Source: Hominiventricola filiformis (GTDB lineage: Bacteria > Bacillota > Clostridia > Lachnospirales > Lachnospiraceae). Taken from it: DNA of 45,468 nucleotides. Each line of letters starts with the position of its first letter. Positions within the stretch are counted from its first letter, which is position 1. The position numbers and the translations under genes were made by a program. The notes under the pieces were generated by a model. It ran no database searches and had not been told where the DNA came from. It was given only the letters and a program-made list of their open reading frames with translations. Location: contig NZ_JAJEPS010000021.1 in NCBI RefSeq assembly GCF_020686965.1, forward strand, positions 1-45,468, given 5' to 3'. Below, in pieces: positions 39,438 to 45,468 of the stretch.

Positions 39438-40049
39438 TTGAAAAAATTAATAAAATGGCTTGATGTGAATTTTGAGGCCGTATTAATGGTCGTTTTTTTT
39501 ACAATGATGATTATTTTGATAACGATACAGGTGCTTCTTCGATTTGTTTTTAAGACAGGTTTTTCATGGGGAGAGGAAGTTGCCAGAATTCTTTTTTTAT
39601 GGATGTCGTTTTCGAGTTTTGGCTATCTTACCAGAAATAGCCGTCATGTGCGAGTTGGATTTTTAGTGGGAAAGATAAAAGAGGATGTCCAGAAAAAAAT
39701 TTTGTTTATTTGTGATTTATTATTTTTGATTTTCTCTGTTGCAGGATTAAAAGCAGTGATTAATTTATGTATTGATGCAGCAAAATATCACGATAAGCTG
39801 ATAGCGATACCATGGAATTATAATGTTTTGTATCTGGCTGGCGTTCTTGGCTTTTTTATGATGGTAATGAGAAATATCCAGATTCTCATCTGGAAAATTC
39901 GAAACTGGAATTCTGATTTAGAACGTTTTATCAATTATGATGGCATCTATTATGATAATAATAGAGTATTTTGTCAGCCTGAAAAAAAAGATTTTCTGGA
40001 AAAAAAAGAAGAATTGTTGGAAAAATATGAATCGGGACAGGGGGAATAG
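39438..40049 (+). CDS. TRAP transporter small permease (DctQ type) with extended C-terminal tail
   Basis: This 203-residue protein has four membrane helices, including the family loop FSWGEEVARILFLWMSFSSFGY. After the last helix (FFMMVMRNIQILIWKI) a charged cytoplasmic tail of about 55 residues follows, with YDGIYYDNNR and KKDFLEKKEELLEKYES, longer than in most DctQ proteins. It starts at TTG after AAGGGGG. It lies 13 bp from dctP and 3 bp from dctM. Confidence 0.88.
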   Translation: MKKLIKWLDVNFEAVLMVVFFTMMIILITIQVLLRFVFKTGFSWGEEVARILFLWMSFSSFGYLTRNSRHVRVGFLVGKIKEDVQKKILFICDLLFLIFSVAGLKAVINLCIDAAKYHDKLIAIPWNYNVLYLAGVLGFFMMVMRNIQILIWKIRNWNSDLERFINYDGIYYDNNRVFCQPEKKDFLEKKEELLEKYESGQGE

Positions 40050-40052
40050 GAT

Positions 40053-41339
40053 ATGATAGCTGGTATATTGTTTATTTCGCTTATATTGTTCTTATTACTT
40101 TCAGTGCCTATAGGCGTAAGTTTGGGGTTGTCTTCTTTGGCAGTCATCACAACACAGAATCCAATCAGTATGGAAACATTTGTACAGGCTATGATTCAAG
40201 GTCTTAATTCATTTCCGTTGATGGCTGTTCCTCTTTTTACTTTTGCAGGAGAAGTAATGGGAAAAGGAGGTATTTCCAAAAGACTGATAGATGTTTCCAG
40301 TTTGCTGACCGGAAGGTTTACTGGCGGTCTTGGAATCGTAACGATAATTACTTCACTGTTTTTTGCTGCAATAGCTGGAACTGGTTCAGCGGCGGTTGCA
40401 GCCATCGGTCTGATCATGATACCAACTATGGTTACGAAGGGATACGATAAGGGATATGCAAGTGCTCTGGTTGCTACTGCAGGAACGGTAGGTGTAATTA
40501 TTCCCCCGAGTGTTTGTATGGTCGTTTATGCTGTAGCAGCAGGTGCATCTATCAGTGGACTATTTATGGCTGGAATTGTGCCAGGAATTTTGATAGGTAT
40601 AGGATTGATAATATATTCTGTAATATATTCCAAAAAACATGGATATAAAGGTGAAAATAAAAAATACACGGCAAAAGAGGCAGCAAAAACAATTATAAGT
40701 GCAATTCCAGGATTAATGATGCCAGTTATTATTTTGGGTGGAATCTATGGTGGTATTTTCACACCAACTGAAGCGGCAGCAATTGCGGGTATTTACGGTG
40801 TTTTAATTGGAATTTATGTGTATAAGGAAATTAAATATCAAGATTTATTGTATTTAGCTTTCCGTTCTGTACTTATGAGTGCACCAGTTCTTATGATTAT
40901 TGGTATTTCGACAGGATTTGGAAGAATTTTAACAATCACTCAGGTCCCAGCGGCGATTGCAAATATGATTCTTGGCATTACAAATAGTAAGATATTAGTA
41001 TTATTATTAATAAATGTGCTGCTTTTAATTGTGGGCACTTTCATGGAAACTAATGCTGCAATTATTATATTGACACCAATTTTACTTCCAATCGTAACAA
41101 TGTTAGGTGTTGATCTGATTCATTTTGGAATTATTGTTGTTATGAACTTATCAATAGGATTTATTACACCACCGCTGGGAGCAAATTTATTTATGGCATG
41201 TCAGGTGGGGGAGATATCATTTGATGAATTAGTAAAGAAAATTTGGCCATGGATTTTTGTAATGATAGTATTGCTAATGATGATTACATATATTCCAGAA
41301 ATTTCTTTGTGTCTTCCTAAAGCTCTAGGAATGATTTAA
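40053..41339 (+). CDS. TRAP transporter large permease (DctM type)
   Basis: This 428-residue membrane protein of the DctM/IT superfamily has about twelve helices. Family stretches are SFPLMAVPLFTFAGEVMGKGG, GTGSAAVAAIGLIMIPTM, GTVGVIIPPSVCMVVYAVAAG, FTPTEAAAIAGIYGVLIG and FITPPLGANLFMACQV. It is the sodium-coupled transport channel for solute delivered by the DctP-type receptor. It is the last gene of the LacI-controlled operon, and a strong terminator follows. Confidence 0.94.
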   Translation: MIAGILFISLILFLLLSVPIGVSLGLSSLAVITTQNPISMETFVQAMIQGLNSFPLMAVPLFTFAGEVMGKGGISKRLIDVSSLLTGRFTGGLGIVTIITSLFFAAIAGTGSAAVAAIGLIMIPTMVTKGYDKGYASALVATAGTVGVIIPPSVCMVVYAVAAGASISGLFMAGIVPGILIGIGLIIYSVIYSKKHGYKGENKKYTAKEAAKTIISAIPGLMMPVIILGGIYGGIFTPTEAAAIAGIYGVLIGIYVYKEIKYQDLLYLAFRSVLMSAPVLMIIGISTGFGRILTITQVPAAIANMILGITNSKILVLLLINVLLLIVGTFMETNAAIIILTPILLPIVTMLGVDLIHFGIIVVMNLSIGFITPPLGANLFMACQVGEISFDELVKKIWPWIFVMIVLLMMITYIPEISLCLPKALGMI

Positions 41340-41355
41340 GTTGAATATTTAAATA

Positions 41356-41413
41356 AAAAGCATAATTGCTACGAAGTGATAGGAAATATCATTAGAAGCA
41401 ATTATGCTTTTTT
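41356..41413. terminator. Bidirectional terminator between dctM and the LacI-family gene
   Basis: AAAAGCATAATTGCT (41356-41370) pairs perfectly with AGCAATTATGCTTTT (41397-41411), with T runs on both strands and convergent genes on either side. Confidence 0.9.
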
Positions 41414-41447
41414 GCATATCTGGTAACTATGCTATTATAAAATTAAA

Positions 41448-42470
41448 TTATGCAGTGGTCCTTGTAATTAAAGTACAAGGAAAAAGTGTAAGATTAGATT
41501 CTTGAGAATATTTTTCCGGGGACATGAGAAGTTCGCAAGTATAAGAAATCATATCATCTATTGGTTGAGAAAAGGAAGTAATGTCATATGATTGATAAGA
41601 TGCCAGATCAATATCGTCAAAACCGATTACCGCAATATCATCGGGAATGCTAAGGTGATAATTATGACGAATACAATCAATGACACCAGCACAAACGAGA
41701 TCACTGATACAAAAAATTGCATCGGGGAGAAGATCCTGTTCTTTTACAAGGTGATGAAAAGCACTAATTCCAGCTTCATAAGTATAGTCGCTATGATAAA
41801 TTGTAACATCTGTAATTCCACGTTCACGTAGGCGAGAGAGGAAGCCTTCTTTACGTTTTAAAGTAGTTGAAGCTGTGTCAAAACCACCAATAAATGCAAG
41901 ACGACGATGTCCTTTCATCACAAAATAATCAGCACAATCACGACCTGCCTGAAAGTTGTCGCAACAAACAGACTGAATTTTAGAACTATTTATTTGACGA
42001 TTAAATAAAACCACTGGTATACCAAAATTTAAACAGGTATCAGCGATAGTGCTGCTTAAATTAATGGAAGTAATCAAAATGCCATCCACTCTGTATTGAA
42101 GAACCTGAGTAATCATCTGTTGAAGATTATCAGGATTATCTAAATAGAAATAAAGAATCTGTTTTCCAAACTTACGAAGTTGAATAGATAGTTTGGTTAA
42201 AACTTTTGCATAAAAAGGGTTTGTGGTGTTCTGCATTATAACGGCAATAATATTAGTATTGTTTGAAATTAAACTTCTTGCAATTGCATCGGGCGTGTAA
42301 TTTAAGCTAAGAGCCGCATTTAAAACTTTTTCTCTAGTAGTTGGCTTCATCTTAGAAGATGGATCGAATGCACGTGAAACAGTTGCCTGTGACACACCGA
42401 CCAAGCGAGCAACATCCATGGATGTATTACGACTATTCTTTTGTTGATTATTAAGGTTGTTGTCTGACAT
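41448..42470 (-). CDS. LacI/GalR family transcriptional repressor
   Basis: This 340-residue regulator has a helix-turn-helix near residues 17-36 (DVARLVGVSQATVSRAF) and the hinge helix with YTPDAIARSLIS. A periplasmic-binding-protein-like effector domain follows (IIAVIMQNTTNPFYAKVL, VDGILITS, GIPVVLFNR, HRRLAFIGG, PDAIFCISD, VIGFDDIDLASY). It ends in TLFPCTLITRTTA. The short N-terminal extension (MSDNNLNNQQKNSRNTS) is unusual but polar. It is convergent with the TRAP operon. The palindrome upstream of its promoter matches the two in front of the cysteine desulfurase gene, so it probably represses both that operon and itself. Confidence 0.93.
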   Translation of the reverse strand: MSDNNLNNQQKNSRNTSMDVARLVGVSQATVSRAFDPSSKMKPTTREKVLNAALSLNYTPDAIARSLISNNTNIIAVIMQNTTNPFYAKVLTKLSIQLRKFGKQILYFYLDNPDNLQQMITQVLQYRVDGILITSINLSSTIADTCLNFGIPVVLFNRQINSSKIQSVCCDNFQAGRDCADYFVMKGHRRLAFIGGFDTASTTLKRKEGFLSRLRERGITDVTIYHSDYTYEAGISAFHHLVKEQDLLPDAIFCISDLVCAGVIDCIRHNYHLSIPDDIAVIGFDDIDLASYQSYDITSFSQPIDDMISYTCELLMSPEKYSQESNLTLFPCTLITRTTA

Positions 42471-42551
42471 AATAGAATCCCTTCTATGAAAATTTAAACA
42501 CTACACTATAAATCGCGGAAAATATTAAGATCAAGAATATAAACTATACTT

Positions 42552-42604
42552 ATTTTATCATTGACAAACAAGAATAGCAAGAAAAATGAATACGTATACA
42601 TTTT
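42552..42604 (-). promoter_or_regulatory. Promoter of the LacI-family gene with operator O3
   Basis: On the reverse strand TTGCTA (42580-42575), 17 bp and TAAAAT (42557-42552) form a fair promoter. Directly upstream of it, 42583-42604 is a 22-bp palindrome with the same GTATAC-type core as O1 and O2 and one mismatched pair. This fits mild autoregulation. Confidence 0.7.
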
Positions 42605-42735
42605 AAGAGATTCAGTTATTTTTAATTATATGGAGAGGGGAATGAATGATGATGCTTTACTTGACGGGATACAGAAGCAGGGAGTAAGCTTATAGTAGGG
42701 GATATAGTAGAAAAAACAAACAGGGGGGAAAGAAG

Positions 42736-43437
42736 ATGAAATTACAGAAAGTAAAGAAAACTGCAATTGGAATATTATTATTTTTTACTTTGTCTGGTCT
42801 GTGCGGGTGCGGCAGCAGATCTGAAGAGCCTGTTCTCCTGGAACAGCACCAACAGCAAAATCAGCAGGAAATCGAAGAGGCTGAGGAAGAACAGGACGAA
42901 GAAAACAACGAAGAACAACTGCCGGTGGAAAGTGAAATGATGCCGGAGGAAGAAGATTCAGAGGTGTTGTCAGAGTTTGATATAAGAAATAAAGATGTCT
43001 GGAAAATGCCAATTTGTGAAGACAGCAGAATCTTGATTAAATATATGGATGGTCCACAGCCGGGCAATACAGAACATAAGCCGGCTGATGACTGGTATCA
43101 TGATATATCCTATTCAGGATTTACACCTGGTGATGAGGATGTAGAAGTCCTGGATTTTGGAGGTGACGAGATCTATTTTGTTATGGCTAATCCAGAATAT
43201 GGAGGTTTGAACGTCTATACAGTGGATGGAGTCGGTGTATGTTGGGACACAAAGGCTGTATTTATCAGGTGCTCCTCAGAATATGATCCTGATTGGAAAG
43301 GCTCTGGTGCAAGAGTGACGGTAACTGGTGATCTGGATTTTCATTATCGGATTAAATACGATCAGCTCACTTATGAGGCGCAGTCTGCAGCCGGCGTGCA
43401 GGTGCTTATGGAAGACTGGGAGGTTCTGGTGCAATAA
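42736..43437 (+). CDS. Putative lipoprotein with acidic linker, unknown function
   Basis: This 233-residue product has a signal ending GLCGC near residue 25, then a strongly acidic Gln/Glu-rich linker (residues 35-80, with QEIEEAEEEQDEENNEEQ). A folded domain with WKMPICEDSRILIKYMDG, DDWYHDISYSGF and YDPDWKGSGARVTVTGDL follows. I do not recognise the domain. The Trp- and Asp-rich pattern suggests an extracytoplasmic binding module. Start: ATG after AGGGGGGAAAG. Its last 32 bp overlap the end of the convergent hydrolase gene. The stretch 42605-42735 upstream holds only a 21-codon ORF that I would not call. Confidence 0.75.
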   Translation: MKLQKVKKTAIGILLFFTLSGLCGCGSRSEEPVLLEQHQQQNQQEIEEAEEEQDEENNEEQLPVESEMMPEEEDSEVLSEFDIRNKDVWKMPICEDSRILIKYMDGPQPGNTEHKPADDWYHDISYSGFTPGDEDVEVLDFGGDEIYFVMANPEYGGLNVYTVDGVGVCWDTKAVFIRCSSEYDPDWKGSGARVTVTGDLDFHYRIKYDQLTYEAQSAAGVQVLMEDWEVLVQ

Positions 43438-44359
43438 GGAATGAATGCAGAAAGGAAAGCAGAAGTTCTGTCATCTCATCAGCGGCACCACTTTGTAATT
43501 CATGAAACACATCATGGCGGGCATGAGCAATCAGTTTCAGCTGAACATTGTTCATGCCTGCTTTTTTCATAATCTTTGCAACCGTTTTCACACCTTCACC
43601 AAAACTACCGACAGGATCCGCTGCTCCGGAAAGCAGTAACACTGGAAACTCCTTCGGAAGGGATGCATAGGCTTCTGGCTGTGCAGTACGCTGCATGGCA
43701 TCCAGCAGCTGCCAAAACAGACCAGAAGAAATATTGGCACGTCGGAGTGGATCGGACATGTAAGCTTCCAGCTCCTGCTCATCAGAGCAGAGCCAGTCGA
43801 AATCCGTTCCGGCCGGTTTGAATTTCTGATTATAGGTTTCAAAAGATAATTTGTGAATCAATGGTGTTGTATTGTTGAAACCCTCTTTTTTAAATTCACG
43901 TTCTACCAGTTTTTTGATGCCGGACAGTAGCAGGGACGGCTGGGTACCTGTGCCCATAATAACAGCAGCTGACGGAATGGTATATCCGCTGCTCAGATAA
44001 TCTCTTACCAGGAAAGATCCCAGAGAAAATCCCATAAGTACCAGAGGAACACCTAGGAAGCGTGATGTCAGCTGTTCCGAAAATGCCTGTATATCGGCAA
44101 GGGTCTGGGTCCATCCTGCTTCACCAAAAGATGCACAGTCCGGGCGTCCCGGGTTTCGTCCATGTCCCGGCAGATCAAATCCCGCGGTAACAATCCCCTG
44201 TTCGGTAAGCTTTTCTGCCAGTTTCTCATAGCGTCCCATATGTTCTGTCATTCCGTGGGTAATCTGGAAAAGTAACTTTGGTGTCTTTTCCGGAAGCCAG
44301 ATGACAGCCGACAGGGAATTTCCTGCCGTACCGGTAAATGTAAAAAGTTCTTTTTTCAT
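43406..44359 (-). CDS. Alpha/beta hydrolase (serine aminopeptidase S33 / monoacylglycerol lipase type)
   Basis: This 317-residue cytoplasmic hydrolase has the full triad in order: nucleophile Ser in GFSLGS near residue 112, Asp in SGAADPVGSFGEGV, and His in AHARHDVFHEL. The N-terminus has ITHGMTEHMGRYEKLAEKL and FDLPGHGRNPGR, the oxyanion and HGxxxx region of the Hydrolase_4 family. Relatives are lysophospholipases and monoacylglycerol lipases. The gene stands alone. The substrate cannot be told from sequence. Confidence 0.88.
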   Translation of the reverse strand: MKKELFTFTGTAGNSLSAVIWLPEKTPKLLFQITHGMTEHMGRYEKLAEKLTEQGIVTAGFDLPGHGRNPGRPDCASFGEAGWTQTLADIQAFSEQLTSRFLGVPLVLMGFSLGSFLVRDYLSSGYTIPSAAVIMGTGTQPSLLLSGIKKLVEREFKKEGFNNTTPLIHKLSFETYNQKFKPAGTDFDWLCSDEQELEAYMSDPLRRANISSGLFWQLLDAMQRTAQPEAYASLPKEFPVLLLSGAADPVGSFGEGVKTVAKIMKKAGMNNVQLKLIAHARHDVFHELQSGAADEMTELLLSFLHSFLIAPEPPSLP

Positions 44360-44461
44360 AGTAAACCACTTCTTTCAAGAAAACATTATATACGAAAGAG
44401 TGAGAAAGGTCAAAGAGGAACGAAGAATCACAGTTCCTTTTGGCTGTTAGTACTGTTATAG

Positions 44462-44490
44462 TTGTATTTTACAAATCCATATATTATAAT
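44462..44490 (+). promoter_or_regulatory. Promoter ahead of the Gx transporter gene
   Basis: TTGTAT (44462-44467), 17 bp and TATAAT (44485-44490) form a plausible sigma-A promoter about 28 bp before the start codon. Confidence 0.55.
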
Positions 44491-44518
44491 TTGAACATAT
44501 AGTATATGAGGATATTTT

Positions 44519-45022
44519 ATGAGAAATGATAAAACAAGACGGCTGGCACTGATGGGACTTTTGACATCCCTTGGTCTGATTGCCGGATATATTGAATTTT
44601 TGATTCCCATTCCGCTTGGGATACCTGGTGTAAAACCGGGACTTGCCAATATCGTGATCGTATGGGCACTGTACACATTGACTCCAGTGGAAGCAATCTG
44701 CGTGAACATGATGCGGATTTTCCTTTCTGGATTTCTCTTTGGAAACTTGTCCATGATTCTTTATAGTCTCTCAGGTGCTGTAGTCAGTTTCCTGACGATG
44801 CTGCTGGCAAAAAAAAGCGGTGCATTCAGTATTTACGGTGTGAGTATGATAGGTGGTGTTATGCATAACGTGGGTCAGCTTTTTATGGCCATGCTGGTGC
44901 TGGAATCCGTGAATCTTATCTATTATGGTCCCGTGCTGCTGGCAGCAGGCGTGATTACCGGATTGCTGATCGGTGTGGTATCGGCGGAAGTGAAGAAACG
45001 GGTGCCGATAAGCCATGTGTGA
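44519..45022 (+). CDS. Gx transporter family membrane protein (formerly heptaprenyl diphosphate synthase component I)
   Basis: This 167-residue membrane protein has five or six predicted helices. The family pattern is clear: ALMGLLTSLGLIAGYIEFLIP, then GIPGVKPGLANIVIVWAL, FLSGFLFGNLSMILYSLSGAVVS and GVMHNVGQLFMAMLVLES. These proteins resemble ECF-type substrate-binding membrane subunits, and the old name as a prenyl synthase subunit is doubtful. In related bacteria the gene often sits beside an FMN-binding or NusG-like lipoprotein gene; that neighbour is not present here. Start: ATG after GAGGA. Confidence 0.88.
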   Translation: MRNDKTRRLALMGLLTSLGLIAGYIEFLIPIPLGIPGVKPGLANIVIVWALYTLTPVEAICVNMMRIFLSGFLFGNLSMILYSLSGAVVSFLTMLLAKKSGAFSIYGVSMIGGVMHNVGQLFMAMLVLESVNLIYYGPVLLAAGVITGLLIGVVSAEVKKRVPISHV

Positions 45023-45053
45023 TAAAATAAGATTGTGTATAAGATTATCCAGT

Positions 45054-45131
45054 GTGTCGTAAACCCCCTTGCTTTAGCTATGGGGATATAAGACACTTCC
45101 ATCGAATTTACGCAAGTAACCCCCGATGGAA
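45054..45131 (+). mobile_element. Left-end hairpins of an IS200/IS605-type element
   Basis: Two hairpins precede the transposase frame. The first is GTGTC (45054-45058) with GACAC (45092-45096), enclosing CCCC/GGGG. The second is a perfect 8-bp stem, TTCCATCG (45097-45104) with CGATGGAA (45124-45131). Subterminal hairpins recognised as single strands are characteristic of IS200/IS605 ends. The exact border is not determined. Confidence 0.55.
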
Positions 45132-45176
45132 CAAAATATCCTCGTATTAGATTTAAAAATGGCATATAATACATAT

Positions 45177-45407
45177 ATGAATATTACATATAAATCCAAT
45201 AGCAATGTAGTCTATTCTTGTAAATACCATGTTGTTTGGTGTCCTAAGTATAGACGCAAAATTTTAACAAATGGAATAGATACCAGATTAAAGGAACTTC
45301 TCCTTGCATATGCTGCAAATATTTCTGTAGACATCATGGAAATGGAAATCATGCCGGATCATGTACACATACTCATGGAAGTAGACCCTCAGTTTGCTAT
45401 TCTTTAA
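45177..45407 (+). pseudogene. tnpA: IS200/IS605 family transposase TnpA, 5' part with broken frame
   Basis: The frame encodes an HUH-type Y1 transposase start. Family features are VVYSCKYHVVWCPKYRRKIL and, near residue 60, MEIMPDHVHILMEVDP, which holds the HxH metal site. The frame stops right after QFAIL. Beyond that point another frame continues with LSVVCKSFVKISS, which looks like the expected FGI-xxVVKSFK continuation. So a small insertion or deletion near 45402-45409 has disrupted the gene. The catalytic Tyr region lies beyond the window. A longer in-frame ATG at 45126 lies inside the hairpin. If the break is a sequencing error the gene would be intact. Confidence 0.8.
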
Positions 45408-45468
45408 GTGTTGTCTGTAAGTCGTTTGTAAAAATATCATCTCCGGCGCACAATCATTTTCTACCAAA

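Noticed and set aside
42631..42696. Small ORF (21 codons) before the acidic lipoprotein gene
   Set aside because: Too short and unlike any family I know; its start has no convincing ribosome site.
1..45468. CRISPR arrays, tRNA or rRNA genes
   Set aside because: No regularly spaced direct repeats, tRNA cloverleaf signatures or conserved rRNA stretches were seen by eye.

Overview
The window looks like chromosome from a low-to-moderate GC Gram-positive anaerobe, most likely a gut Lachnospiraceae bacterium of the Blautia/Dorea/Ruminococcus kind. The grounds are AGGAGG-type ribosome sites, consensus TTGACA-N17-TATAAT promoters, lipobox lipoproteins, Rpn/PD-(D/E)XK and IS200/IS605-type elements, and a corrinoid methyl-transfer system of the type used by acetogens. 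The genus is inference.

Bases 1-10,760 are a mosaic. They hold a transporter remnant, a two-domain AAA+ ATPase convergent with an atypical kinase-like protein, an Rpn-family nuclease, a lipoprotein, a ProX/PrdX-type editing deacylase, a BlaI/BlaR1-like regulator-protease pair and a class III Fic protein. A ~90-bp repeat occurs at about 348 and 4742, just upstream of two of these genes.

Bases 10,780-17,150 are a phosphate operon, pstS-pstC-pstA-pstB-phoU-ppk1. The PstS lobes are in swapped order and a hairpin separates pstS from pstC.

Bases 17,180-42,610 form a ~25-kb catabolic island, visibly more AT-rich than the pst genes. Its parts are (a) an AraC regulator, a ribose/inositol-type ABC importer and a zinc MDR dehydrogenase; (b) a paralogous AraC regulator divergent from a long run encoding a UROD-family methyltransferase, a methylcorrinoid:tetrahydrofolate methyltransferase, a corrinoid protein, a creatininase-family hydrolase resembling inositol-ring hydrolases, a two-subunit transketolase, a second MDR dehydrogenase, a CitE-type lyase and a CoA-acylating aldehyde dehydrogenase; (c) a short RACo-type corrinoid activator and a DUF2284 protein; (d) a LacI-controlled operon with a cysteine desulfurase, a fucose-isomerase-like protein and a TRAP transporter. 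My best reading is a pathway that removes a methyl group from an O-methylated polyol or sugar, possibly a methyl-inositol. It would send the C1 unit to tetrahydrofolate and break the carbon skeleton by oxidation, hydrolysis, ketol transfer and CoA-dependent cleavage. The substrate is inferred, not shown.

Regulation of the island is legible. The two AraC-type promoters share paired TGCTA half-sites 20-21 bp apart, each followed after 8 bp by a -10 box. The LacI regulon has three copies of a palindrome centred on GTATACGTATAC, two of them flanking and following a perfect consensus promoter.

Bases 42,700-45,468 carry a lipoprotein gene, a convergent alpha/beta hydrolase gene, a Gx-type membrane transporter gene and the 5' part of an IS200/IS605 transposase whose frame is broken before the window ends.
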